From: Paracoccus sp. (in: a-proteobacteria)
GTDB lineage: Bacteria; Pseudomonadota; Alphaproteobacteria; Rhodobacterales; Rhodobacteraceae
Reading direction: 5' to 3'
Assembly: GCF_030538495.1 (NCBI RefSeq)
Contig: NZ_JAUNTW010000007.1
Span: 100,583 to 164,582 of the forward strand
DNA: 64,000 bases
Below the pieces are notes generated by a model, which was not told the origin of the DNA, ran no database searches, and was given only the letters and a program-made list of their open reading frames with translations. Shown in pieces: positions 26,235-34,525 of this stretch. The position numbers and the translations under genes were made by a program. Positions within the stretch are counted from its first letter, which is position 1; each line of letters starts with the position of its first letter.

Positions 26235-26657
26235 TCAATCCCCCGCGGGGCGTTTGCGGCAATACAGTTCCAGCCGGTGCGCGATAATGTCATAGCCATG
26301 CGCGGCGGCGATTTTCTGTTGCAGGCGCTCAATTTCGTGGGACACGAATTCGACGATCTCGCCGCTGTCGATGTCGATGATGTGGTCGTGATGCGGGCGG
26401 TTGGCCAGTTCAAACCGCGTCACGCCGCTGTCAAAGGTGTGCGACCGCAGCACGCCCCGTTCGGTCAGCGTGGCCAGCGTGCGATAGGTCGTCGCCTGAC
26501 TGATGCTGGCATCAAAATCACGCGCGCGGCGCAGCACTTCTTCGGCGTCGGGGTGGTCGTTGCTGGTCAGCAGGACGCGCATAATCGCCTGCCGCTGCGC
26601 CGTCATGCGCAGCCCGGCCTGATTCAGCAAATCATCGGTATCATCGAAATCTGTCAT
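26235..26657 (-). CDS. Fur-family metalloregulator, probably Mur (manganese)
   Basis: 140 residues from ATG 26657. Fur-type winged helix (about 10-80, with SQATTYRTLATL as recognition region) and a dimerisation/metal domain carrying H89-H90-D91-H92 (PHHDHIIDI) and EFVSHEIE. There is no CxxC zinc pair, as in many alphaproteobacterial Fur/Mur proteins. It is divergent from an Mn-type ABC transporter with a 7-1-7 operator between them, so the likely job is manganese-dependent repression of that transporter. Irr and classical Fur are less likely but not excluded. Confidence 0.82.
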   Translation of the reverse strand: MTDFDDTDDLLNQAGLRMTAQRQAIMRVLLTSNDHPDAEEVLRRARDFDASISQATTYRTLATLTERGVLRSHTFDSGVTRFELANRPHHDHIIDIDSGEIVEFVSHEIERLQQKIAAAHGYDIIAHRLELYCRKRPAGD

Positions 26658-26715
26658 GGCGGTTTTATGCCTGAAGCGGCGTCGGTGAACAAGCGCGCTC
26701 TGCCGTAATTGACAA

Positions 26716-26730
26716 TGAGAATAATTCGCA
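26716..26730. promoter_or_regulatory. Fur/Mur-type 7-1-7 operator
   Basis: TGAGAATAATTCGCA is an inverted repeat of two seven-base arms around one base, with one mismatch from the Fur-family pattern TGAGAATnATTCTCA. It lies 34 bases above the transporter start and 59 above the regulator start, in an AT-rich patch. Confidence 0.65.
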
Positions 26731-26763
26731 ATATCAAAACGGGATGGGGCAAAGGATATCAAC

Positions 26764-27717
26764 ATGCGCATGAATCGTCGGTTTTTTTCGGGTGCCATGC
26801 TGGCGCTGATGGCATCGCCGGGTGCGGCGGCGGCGGGGGCGGCGCGTTTGTCCGTCACGGCGACCACGGGCATGATCGCGGATGCCGCGCGGCATGTTGG
26901 TGGCGACCGGGTGCAGGTCACGGCGCTGATGGGGCCGGGGGTTGATCCGCATGGCTATCGCCCGACGCGCAGCGATATGATCGCGCTTGCCGATGCCGAT
27001 CTGGTGCTGTGGCACGGCCTGAATCTGGAGGCGCAGATGCAGGATTTTCTGCTGCGTCTGGCCCATGATGGCATCCCGACGGTTGCGGTGGCCGAACATG
27101 TCCCCGCGGATCAGTTGCTGCCTTATGACGGGTTCGAGGGGCGCTTTGACCCTCATATCTGGATGGACCCGGACCGTTGGGGGTATGTCGTGCGCGCGGT
27201 CTGCGATGCCATGGCGGCGGCGCGGCCGGGGGACGCGGCGACGTTCCGCGCGAATGCCGACGCCTATCTGGGGGAACTGGCGCGGCTGGGCGATTACGCG
27301 CGTGGGGTGCTGGCCTCGGTCCCGTCCGACCGCCGCGTGTTGGTGACGGCGCATGACGCGTTTCATTATTTCGGCCACGCCTTCGGGTTCGAGGTGCTGG
27401 CGATTCAGGGCATCTCGACCGAATCCGAGGCCGGCCTGCACCGCATCCGCGATCTGGTGGAGGTGCTGGTTCAGCGCCAGATCGGGGCGGTGTTTGTCGA
27501 AAGCTCGGTGTCCGATCGCAACATTCGCGCGCTGATCGAGGGCGCGGCGGCGCAGGGCCACAGCGTCCAGATCGGCGGCGATCTGTTTTCGGACGCTATG
27601 GGTCCGGGCGGCACCTATCGCGGCACCTATATCGGTATGATGGATCACAACGTCACCACGATTGCCCGCGCCTTGGGCGGTGACGCACCCGATACCGGTA
27701 TGCAGGGGCTGCTATGA
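26764..27717 (+). CDS. mntA: Manganese (zinc) ABC transporter substrate-binding protein, TroA/MntA type
   Basis: 317 residues with an N-terminal signal peptide ending about AAAAGA (residue 26). Cluster A-I metal-binding protein in the periplasm. The four ligands of the TroA/MntA type are visible: H63 (GVDPHGY), H131 (DPHIWMD), H197 (TAHDAFHYFG) and D277 (LFSDAMG). The ISTESEAG motif is typical. There is no His-rich loop of the ZnuA kind, which with the Fur/Mur-type regulator favours manganese. The first of four overlapping genes. Confidence 0.87.
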   Translation: MRMNRRFFSGAMLALMASPGAAAAGAARLSVTATTGMIADAARHVGGDRVQVTALMGPGVDPHGYRPTRSDMIALADADLVLWHGLNLEAQMQDFLLRLAHDGIPTVAVAEHVPADQLLPYDGFEGRFDPHIWMDPDRWGYVVRAVCDAMAAARPGDAATFRANADAYLGELARLGDYARGVLASVPSDRRVLVTAHDAFHYFGHAFGFEVLAIQGISTESEAGLHRIRDLVEVLVQRQIGAVFVESSVSDRNIRALIEGAAAQGHSVQIGGDLFSDAMGPGGTYRGTYIGMMDHNVTTIARALGGDAPDTGMQGLL

Positions 27718-28445
27718 CCGCGCCCGCCTTATCCATCCGGGGCGTCACCGTATCTTATGGCGATCACCCCGTGGCTATTGATGTCAGCGCGGATATCGCG
27801 CCCGGCACGATGACCGCCATTATCGGCCCGAATGGTGCGGGCAAATCCAGCCTGTTGCGCGGCTGTCTGGGTCTGTTGCCGCGCGTGGCGGGCGATGTGC
27901 AGGTCTGGGGCCGCCCGGTGGATCAGGCGCGCGACGACATCGCCTATGTCCCGCAGCGGGCCAGCGTGGATTGGGATTTCCCCGCAACCGCGCGTGATGT
28001 GGTGCAGATGGGCATGTATCGCCGTGTTGGTTTGCTGGGGCGGTTTTCCGCGTCGTTGACGGGGCGGGCGCGCGACTGTCTGGACCGGGTCGGCATGGCG
28101 GATTTTGCCAATCGCCAGATCGGGCAGTTGTCGGGAGGGCAGCAACAACGGGTGTTCCTGGCGCGCGCCCTGGCGCAGGATGCGCGGCTTTATGTGCTGG
28201 ACGAACCCTTTGCGGGGGTGGATGCGGCAACCGAACGCGCCATTATCAAGGTTTTGAAATCGCTGGCGGAATCGGGTTTTGCGGTGATTGCGGTGCATCA
28301 CGATCTGGCCACGCTGCGCGATTATTTCGACACCGCCTTGCTGATGAATATGCGCCTGATCGCGTCCGGCCCGGTGGATCTTGTGGCCACGCCCGACAAT
28401 CTGACTGTTGCCTATGGCGGGCGGCATCCGGGGGCTGCGCCGTGA
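27714..28445 (+). CDS. mntB: Metal ABC transporter ATP-binding protein
   Basis: 243 residues. Complete ABC ATPase: Walker A GPNGAGKSSL (about 38-47), signature LSGGQQQRVFLARAL, Walker B YVLDEPFAGVD and switch histidine in AVHHDL. The start overlaps the mntA stop (ATGA) and the stop overlaps the next gene, so the operon is translationally coupled. Confidence 0.92.
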   Translation: MTAPALSIRGVTVSYGDHPVAIDVSADIAPGTMTAIIGPNGAGKSSLLRGCLGLLPRVAGDVQVWGRPVDQARDDIAYVPQRASVDWDFPATARDVVQMGMYRRVGLLGRFSASLTGRARDCLDRVGMADFANRQIGQLSGGQQQRVFLARALAQDARLYVLDEPFAGVDAATERAIIKVLKSLAESGFAVIAVHHDLATLRDYFDTALLMNMRLIASGPVDLVATPDNLTVAYGGRHPGAAP

Positions 28446-29644
28446 TGGATCTGCTGGACGCGCTGTTTCTGCGCGCGGGGTATAACGCGGCCTTGGTGGC
28501 GGTCGGCGCGGCGCTGTTGGGCATGGCGGCGGGGGCTGTCGGCGCGTTCATGTTTCTGCGCAAACGCGCGCTTGTGTCGGATGCGGTCGCTCATGCCGCT
28601 TTGCCGGGGGTCTGCGCGGCGTTTCTGATCATGGTGGCCATGGGCAGAGACGGACGCAGCCTGATCGGCCTGCTGGCGGGGGCGGCGGCCAGTGCCGCGA
28701 TTGGGCTGTGGCTGATCGAATGGGCCACGCGCCGCACCCGCCTGACCGAGGACGCCGCCATCGGCGCGGTTCTGGGCGCGTTTTTCGGTCTGGGCGTGGT
28801 GCTGATGACGGTGATCCAGACCGTCCCGCAGGGGCGACAAGCGGGGATCGAGACCTTCCTTCTGGGCTCCGCCGCCGGGATGCTGTTCGAAGACAGTCTG
28901 GTGATCGCCATTGGCGGCGGCGTGCCGGTGGCGCTGATCTGGCTGCTGCGTCGCCCTATGATCCTGACGGCGTTTGACCCGTCTTATGCGGCGGCTTTGG
29001 GCGTCAATGTGGCGTGGGTGGACCGCGCGCTGATGGGGCTGGTGATGGTCGTCACGGTGGTGGGGCTAAAGCTGGTCGGGCTGATCCTGATTGTCGCCAT
29101 GCTGATCATCCCGCCGGTGACGGCGCGGTTCTGGACCGACCGGTCGTCGCGTCTGGTGGGGCTGTCGGGCGCGATTGGCGGGCTGGCCGCGTGGATCGGG
29201 GCGGCGCTGTCATCCGTCGCGCCGGCGCTGCCGACCGGGCCGGTGGTGGTGCTGGTGGCGGCGTTGATCTTTGCCCTGTCCTTGGTGATGGCCCCCCGGC
29301 GCGGCATTGTCGCGGGCTGGATGCGCCATGTCCGTTTGCGGCGTCAGATGGCCCTGCGCGCGGCGCTGCGCGACATGGTGCCGGGATCGCCCGTGCCGCC
29401 TGCGCTGCGTGGCCCCTTGCAGCGGCGCGGTCTGGTCGATGCGCGGGGGCTGCCCACGGATGAGGGTCTGGCGCAAGCCGCTGATATTGCACAGGACGGT
29501 CGCCGCTGGGTCGCCGCGCGCCGCCTGTTTGACGATGCCGGGATTGCGCCGCGCGATGACGGCCTGACCCGGATCACCAGCGTGCTGACCCCTGATCAGA
29601 TTGCGCAGATCGACGGGGTGCTGGCGCAGGGGGGCAAGCCATGA
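28442..29644 (+). CDS. mntC: Metal ABC transporter permease with C-terminal extension
   Basis: 400 residues. The N-terminal about 285 residues form the ABC-3 permease with eight or so membrane helices (for example AALVAVGAALLGMAAGAVGAF and LIILVAMLIIPPV-like segments). The remaining about 115 residues are soluble and helical (RHVRLRRQMALRAALRDMV, then RRWVAARRLFDDAGIAPRDD). The tail resembles the winged-helix/dimerisation part of DtxR proteins, as found in some Tro/Mnt permeases; this is a weak resemblance. It overlaps mntD by four bases. Confidence 0.87.
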   Translation: MMDLLDALFLRAGYNAALVAVGAALLGMAAGAVGAFMFLRKRALVSDAVAHAALPGVCAAFLIMVAMGRDGRSLIGLLAGAAASAAIGLWLIEWATRRTRLTEDAAIGAVLGAFFGLGVVLMTVIQTVPQGRQAGIETFLLGSAAGMLFEDSLVIAIGGGVPVALIWLLRRPMILTAFDPSYAAALGVNVAWVDRALMGLVMVVTVVGLKLVGLILIVAMLIIPPVTARFWTDRSSRLVGLSGAIGGLAAWIGAALSSVAPALPTGPVVVLVAALIFALSLVMAPRRGIVAGWMRHVRLRRQMALRAALRDMVPGSPVPPALRGPLQRRGLVDARGLPTDEGLAQAADIAQDGRRWVAARRLFDDAGIAPRDDGLTRITSVLTPDQIAQIDGVLAQGGKP

Positions 29645-30561
29645 TCACTGAATTCATGCGCTTTTCCCTGACGCCGATGGTGATTGGCATTCTGGCGGCG
29701 GTCGCCTGTGCGCTGCCGGGGAATTTCCTGATCCTGCGCCGTCAGGCCTTGATCGGGGATGCCATCAGCCATGTGGTTTTGCCCGGCATTGTCGTGGCGT
29801 TCCTGCTGACCGGTTCCGTCGCCGGAGGCGTGATGATGGCCGGAGCCGCCGCCGCCGCCGTCATCGCCGTCGCCCTGATCGAGTTCCTGCGCCGCTTCGG
29901 CCGGATCGAGCCGGGCGCGGCCATGGGTGTGGTCTTTACGACTCTGTTCGCCGCCGGGGTGCTGATGCTGGAACAAAGCAACACATCCGCCGTCCATCTG
30001 GATGTTGAACACGCGCTGATGGGCAATCTGGAAGGGCTGGTTTGGCTGCGCGCGACCGGCTGGACGTCGCTGTTCGACGCCGACGCCCTGCGCACGCTGC
30101 CCCCCGAACTGGGGCGCATGGCGGCGGTTTGCGCGGCGGTTGTGGTGATGATGGCGCTGTTCTGGAGGTGGCTGGTCATCTGCACCTTTGACGCAGGTTT
30201 TGCGCGGGCCGTGGGGATCCCTGCGGGGGCGGTCGGCTTTGGTCTTGTGATCACAACGGCGGCGGTCGCGGTCGCCGCCTTTGACGCCGTGGGGTCGATC
30301 ATCGTGATCGCCATGTTCGTCTGCCCCCCCGCCGCCGCGCGGCTGATGACCAACAGCCTGCCGCGCCAGATCGCATGGTCCGTCGGTTTCGCCACCCTGT
30401 CGGCGGTGCTGGGGGTTATCCTGTCGGGCTATGGCCCGCTATGGCTGGGCGCGGCCCATTCGGTCAGCGCGGCGGGGATGATCGCCACAATGTCGGGGGT
30501 GATTCTGCTGATCTGCGGCGTTGCGGGGCCATGCCGCCGGGGCGCGGGGCAGGGGGTTTGA
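29641..30561 (+). CDS. mntD: Metal ABC transporter permease
   Basis: 306 residues, ABC-3 family permease of eight or nine membrane helices without the long tail of its partner. Conserved motif GDAISHVVLPGIVVAFLL lies near residues 39-56, the region expected to contact the ATPase. Last gene of the mntABCD-type operon. No clear intrinsic terminator is seen in the AT-rich 140 bases before tRNA-Glu. Confidence 0.88.
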   Translation: MITEFMRFSLTPMVIGILAAVACALPGNFLILRRQALIGDAISHVVLPGIVVAFLLTGSVAGGVMMAGAAAAAVIAVALIEFLRRFGRIEPGAAMGVVFTTLFAAGVLMLEQSNTSAVHLDVEHALMGNLEGLVWLRATGWTSLFDADALRTLPPELGRMAAVCAAVVVMMALFWRWLVICTFDAGFARAVGIPAGAVGFGLVITTAAVAVAAFDAVGSIIVIAMFVCPPAAARLMTNSLPRQIAWSVGFATLSAVLGVILSGYGPLWLGAAHSVSAAGMIATMSGVILLICGVAGPCRRGAGQGV

Positions 30562-30703
30562 AAAATAATCGTTTTGTATCAGTGTATTGGTGTGTTTTTT
30601 GGAAAAAATGACGGTTTGATGTATTTTCCCCCTTGCGAGGCGCCGCAACTGTCCGTAAACACCCCCTCACGCCGCCGGGAATGACCGGCAGCGGACAGAA
30701 AGT

Positions 30704-30778
30704 GGCCCGTTCGTCTATCGGTTAGGACGCCAGGTTTTCAACCTGGAAAGAGGGGTTCGATTCCCCTACGGGCTGCCA
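30704..30778 (+). tRNA. tRNA-Glu (anticodon TTC), CCA encoded
   Basis: 75 bases with a seven-pair acceptor stem (GGCCCGT with ACGGGCT), D-loop TCTATCGGTTAGGA, anticodon stem CCAGG/CCTGG around TTTTCAA, and T arm AGGGG TTCGATT CCCCT. CCA is encoded at 30776-30778. It bounds the accessory stretch that extends to tRNA-Ser. Confidence 0.96.
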
Positions 30779-31178
30779 TTTTCCTACACATTATCTTTCC
30801 TTTCAATGGCTTGCGGCGTATCATTGGCGAACCTTTCCGACAGGTTAGTCAAATCCTGCGCCGTTTTGATCGTCGAAAGACGCTGATCGCTTGCCCCGCG
30901 TGACCGCGCACTAAATCGTTCTTTGCCATCAATACGGCCCTTGTCATTATGCGATAAAATGCCAATATTTACGTCTGTGGCCGTGCAATGGGTGTCCGGC
31001 CAAAAACGGGGAGGGTGATCCGTGCGTCAGTTTTACACGCGCCGCAATCGCGCCGCCCTCAAAAGCATAACCTTCGGCATATTCCAGCGATCATCCCGCT
31101 AGGACGCTTTCGCGTTTTCAGCGGATTTTTGCCATTTAAGGCCGGTCTGAAAGGCTGGCCGCTGGAAGGAGTATGTTG
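30779..31178. other. 400-base gap holding a start-less open frame on the minus strand
   Basis: No complete gene is seen. On the minus strand, the frame with its stop at 30784-30786 is open back to a stop at 31027-31029, about 80 codons, without a usable start. It reads like an ordinary hydrophilic protein end (GRIDGKERFSARSRGASDQR ... RFANDTPQAIERKDNV). A second short minus-strand stretch at about 31024-31090 reads SLEYAEGYAFEGGAIAARVK. This may be a decayed gene; no family is recognised. A strong AAGGAG site for the next gene ends the gap. Confidence 0.35.
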
Positions 31179-32336
31179 ATGTCTAAGAATAAACGTATCG
31201 TCGCGCGGCCTTTCCCGACGACCCCGGATATGTCGGTTTCTGCGATCACCGCCCGCTTTTGCCACGGGATTGCGCAGTTTTCGGGCGACGATGCCGCGCC
31301 TTGCCCGGACGAAGACGACATTCTTGTGATGCTGGGTGCCGATTTTGCCGCAGCGAATGGCTTGGATGATGACGAAGACGACGGAGCTTCGCCCAACCTG
31401 CCAAGCGGCTGGAAACGGGCCGCTCATCGGGCTGTCCGCTTTGTGCAGCGGCGGAACGCCCTGCTTGACCGGCATCTGGCCCACCTGAATGCGGCGGATA
31501 GCAAGCTGATCCGCGCCGTGATTGGCCGGGGGACATTCGCCGGTGTCGTGACCCAGCACCAAATGCATGAACGGATCGCGGCGCTGCATGAGGACGCGCC
31601 GTGGATGCAACCGGCATCGGTCGCTGTGATGCACGCCATGAACCGCGCCACGCGAACGGGTGCGGCGGGATTAACCATGCCGCCGCTGATCCTCTCTGGC
31701 CCTCCGGGTGTCGGAAAATCGCAATGGGCCAGGTCGCTGGCGCGTCTGTTTCGGGTTCCGGTCGTCGATATCGACATCGGCGCGTCGAACGGCGCGACCT
31801 TTGCCTTATCGGGGACCGAACGGGGATGGGGCAGCGCGGCTCCTGGGCGACTGGTGGGAACAATGCTTCAGACGCAGATCGCCAACCCGCTGGTGATCGT
31901 CGATGAGCTGGACAAAATCCCCGACGCGGTATCCACAAACAAAGGGACGTCGCTGCCCGGAGCGGTCGAGGTTCTGAAATCGATGATCGAGCCCACGACC
32001 GCCCGTCACTGGACCTGCCCCTATTACCGTGTGCCGTTTGATATGTCGTCGGTGAATTGGGTCATGACGACGAATTCGACGGCGGCGCTGTCTCAGGCGC
32101 TGCTGGATCGCTGCACGCTGATTGAATTGCGTGACCCCACGACCGAGGAACTGGCCTGCGTTGCGCGCAAGCATATCCGTGCATCGCTGCCGGACGACAT
32201 GCACGGCATCGCCAATGATCTGGTTCGCGGCGCACTCAGGCAACGTCAGGCGGCGTGCAAACGCACATCTCTGCGGCAGCTGGCGCGCATGATTCAGGCA
32301 GTGACGGACCTGTCGGACGTCAGGGTGTTTCAATGA
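31179..32336 (+). CDS. Lon-like AAA+ ATPase without protease domain
   Basis: 385 residues from ATG 31179, seven bases below AGGAG; ATG 31173 is an alternative. The N-terminal about 160 residues are unrecognised and include an acidic run near residues 60-70 (GLDDDEDDG). The AAA module has Walker A GPPGVGKS (about 174-181), Walker B LVIVDELDKI, sensor 1 MTTNST and an arginine finger region LLDRCTLIEL. The order GPPGVGKS, GRLVGTMLQTQIANP, VDELDKI, LLDR is that of Lon ATPases, but no Lon N-domain or Ser-Lys protease follows. The stop overlaps a small ORF (ATGA). It lies in the accessory stretch between two tRNAs. Confidence 0.75.
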   Translation: MSKNKRIVARPFPTTPDMSVSAITARFCHGIAQFSGDDAAPCPDEDDILVMLGADFAAANGLDDDEDDGASPNLPSGWKRAAHRAVRFVQRRNALLDRHLAHLNAADSKLIRAVIGRGTFAGVVTQHQMHERIAALHEDAPWMQPASVAVMHAMNRATRTGAAGLTMPPLILSGPPGVGKSQWARSLARLFRVPVVDIDIGASNGATFALSGTERGWGSAAPGRLVGTMLQTQIANPLVIVDELDKIPDAVSTNKGTSLPGAVEVLKSMIEPTTARHWTCPYYRVPFDMSSVNWVMTTNSTAALSQALLDRCTLIELRDPTTEELACVARKHIRASLPDDMHGIANDLVRGALRQRQAACKRTSLRQLARMIQAVTDLSDVRVFQ

Positions 32337-32530
32337 TGCTGGCCCGGACCCCGCGCATGGGTGGCAGGGTCGGATATGCGCGGGCAATCGGGGCTTGCGA
32401 CCCGACGCGGGCGCAGGTAATACCTTGGCCAAAGTGGTGGGATTTTCTAAGTTTAGTGTTGAATTGGTGCCATGTTTGTGGAAAGCATATTAACATGACC
32501 GGATTGCGACGGAAAAGAGGGCGCAAATGA
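32333..32530 (+). CDS. Small CxxC ORF coupled to the AAA ATPase (putative)
   Basis: 65 residues, starting with ATGATG over the ATPase stop. The sequence is basic, with a tryptophan-rich hydrophobic patch (PWPKWWDFLSLVLNW) next to CHVCG and ending RRKRGRK. No family is recognised. The ATGA overlap is the best argument that it is translated; length and composition alone would not suffice. It could be a metal-binding or membrane-touching partner of the ATPase. Confidence 0.4.
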   Translation: MMLARTPRMGGRVGYARAIGACDPTRAQVIPWPKWWDFLSLVLNWCHVCGKHINMTGLRRKRGRK

Positions 32531-32579
32531 CGTTTCACCATTGTTCCTCAGGCCGTTCTTCTTTTCGAAAGCGGCTGTA

Positions 32580-33674
32580 ATGGGCCGTTCTCACCCGTAT
32601 CACAAACTGCCACGCCGTGCATTTTGGCGCACAAGTGTTGAACGCTCGGCGCAGGCGCAAACGCCTTTAGCGGACCTGTGGCGTCCAAAATTTGGTATAA
32701 CCCCACATGACCCGATCATGACATTAGGGTCGTGCTTTGCGCAGCATATAAGCCGCGCATTGGTCGGGGCGGGGTTTGAATGGGTCGAGGCGGAACGCGC
32801 GCCGTTCGGCCTTAGCGAAGAAACGGCGCGATCTTTAGGCTATGGTCTTTTTTCTGCACGCACCGGAAATATTTATACGACGCGAATGTTGGCGCAGTGG
32901 TTGTCCTGGACAATATCCCCGGAATCGCAAGATCGCGACGTCTGGGGTGGGGATGGCGCGTTTTTCGACCCTGCTCGGCCACAGGTTGAACCCGAAGGTT
33001 TTGAAGATGAAAATGAGCTTTTCGACGCAAGGCGCGCCACATTGGCGGCTCTGAAAAGGGCGATTGAGAAAGCTTCGGTTTTTGTTTTCACTCTGGGCCT
33101 TACGGAATGCTGGCAAAATAAAAACACGGGGCTTGTCTATTCATCATGCCCCGGGACGGTAAAAGGTGATTTTGACGACGTTTCGCATCAATTTGCGAAT
33201 CTGACCTACAATGATGTTGTCGAAGACTTGGTCAGGATCCGGGGCTTTGTTAAGAATCTGAACCCCGAAATTCGTATGCTGTTGACCGTTTCGCCGGTGC
33301 CGCTGGTTGCGACGGCAGCCGATGGGCAGCATGTTTTAACGGCAACCACATATTCAAAATCAGTTCTGCGCGCCGCAGCGGGCGATTTCTGCGATGCGCA
33401 TCAGGATGTTGATTATTTCCCTTCCTACGAGCTTGTTACAAATCCGTTCCTGAACCGGCAAATGTTCAGTGATGACCGCCGGAGCGTGCGGGCTGATGCG
33501 GTTGAATTCGTCATGCAGCATTTTCTGGCTGGTTTGGGTGTCGATGGCGCGCAGCCCAAGAATATGAAGGGAAAAATCGACGAGGAAATTCAACAGGCAG
33601 TGCGGAACGCCCAGGATGCGGACGCCGTCATCTGTGAAGAAATCGAACTGAATAAGTTCAGCAAAGATCTGTAG
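32580..33674 (+). CDS. GSCFA domain protein
   Basis: 364 residues from ATG 32580; an in-frame TTG at 32541 is possible. The defining motif LGSCFAQHI is at about 49-57. The N-terminal HPYHKLPRRAFWRTSV is typical of GSCFA family starts. Other conserved parts are FGLSEE, FVFTLGLTECW and TVSPVPL. The family is related to SGNH hydrolases and is often found with polysaccharide genes; its activity is not established. Base composition is lower in GC than flanking core genes, which suggests transfer. It is 14 bases from the next gene. Confidence 0.85.
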   Translation: MGRSHPYHKLPRRAFWRTSVERSAQAQTPLADLWRPKFGITPHDPIMTLGSCFAQHISRALVGAGFEWVEAERAPFGLSEETARSLGYGLFSARTGNIYTTRMLAQWLSWTISPESQDRDVWGGDGAFFDPARPQVEPEGFEDENELFDARRATLAALKRAIEKASVFVFTLGLTECWQNKNTGLVYSSCPGTVKGDFDDVSHQFANLTYNDVVEDLVRIRGFVKNLNPEIRMLLTVSPVPLVATAADGQHVLTATTYSKSVLRAAAGDFCDAHQDVDYFPSYELVTNPFLNRQMFSDDRRSVRADAVEFVMQHFLAGLGVDGAQPKNMKGKIDEEIQQAVRNAQDADAVICEEIELNKFSKDL

Positions 33675-33688
33675 GGCATAGACGTTTA

Positions 33689-34420
33689 ATGTCAGAAAAA
33701 CATAAGGCTTTTGTGTTCGGCGACTCTCACTGGAGTGTTATGAGTGATGCCGCGTTTCGTCATAATATTTGTTTCGAGATGTTAGAATGTCGTGCTTCAC
33801 CTGTGTTTCTGAATGCATCTCTTGAATATGACCCCGGCGGGCTGCATGTTTTCAACATCTCACCAGAATATCTGGACGCTGGAACCTATGGAGAGCATAA
33901 AGTTAGAAAAAGGATAAACAGACAGGGGATTATCACTAAAGCGATTAGAAAAGCGTCTGCAACACGACTTCCTGTTTACACGAATATCGGCATGACGGCG
34001 ACGCATTTCTCTAGGCAGTTGGCCGTGGCCGCAAGCGCTAACGGTGAAGATCCCTCGCTTCTGTCGTCAAGGTCAATCAAAGCGGCTGCACAGGAATATA
34101 CTCGAAAATATGCTGATTTTTATTCAAGCTTGGTTCGCATGTTTCCTTGCGTCGTTGCATTCTACGGGCCAACTCGCTTCGAGGATCACACAAAAAAGGC
34201 ATGGCTGATTTACGACGATGTAATGCGCAGAATAATGGATGAACTGGGCGTTCATCTGATTGATTTGCGTGAGCAGCTGGGGCAAGATGGTTTGTTGCTG
34301 GCGCCTGAATACAACAAAGAGCCGGATGATGACGGCGTTCATGCGAACGACTCTTGGGGTCTTTTCGTTGCAAATAAAATCGTCGAAGATATCAGGCGAC
34401 GTGAAAGCACCGTTCTCTGA
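33689..34420 (+). CDS. SGNH-like hydrolase domain protein
   Basis: 243 residues. SGNH-type blocks are suggested by FGDSHWSVM at 10-18 (block I, with the Ser in GDSH) and GVHANDSWG near 222-230 (block V His). FYGPTRF near 157 may be block III. No signal peptide. It is clearly AT-richer than surrounding core genes and follows the GSCFA gene by 14 bases, so both probably came in together and act on the same substrate, perhaps acyl groups on a surface glycan. The family call is moderate. Confidence 0.6.
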   Translation: MSEKHKAFVFGDSHWSVMSDAAFRHNICFEMLECRASPVFLNASLEYDPGGLHVFNISPEYLDAGTYGEHKVRKRINRQGIITKAIRKASATRLPVYTNIGMTATHFSRQLAVAASANGEDPSLLSSRSIKAAAQEYTRKYADFYSSLVRMFPCVVAFYGPTRFEDHTKKAWLIYDDVMRRIMDELGVHLIDLREQLGQDGLLLAPEYNKEPDDDGVHANDSWGLFVANKIVEDIRRRESTVL

Positions 34421-34525
34421 TCCTTATTGAAGAAATCGCAATTCGTTCGCTGCGCAGGATTGTGTTTCCTGCCGTTGTGGTGGCTGTATCTGTCCAGAGT
34501 GTCGAACAGGGCCTGAAACGCGGCG

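Noticed and set aside
26764..27717. Zinc-specific ZnuA identity for the binding protein
   Set aside because: No His-rich charged loop is present, and the neighbouring Fur-type regulator and operator fit manganese better. Zinc is not fully excluded.
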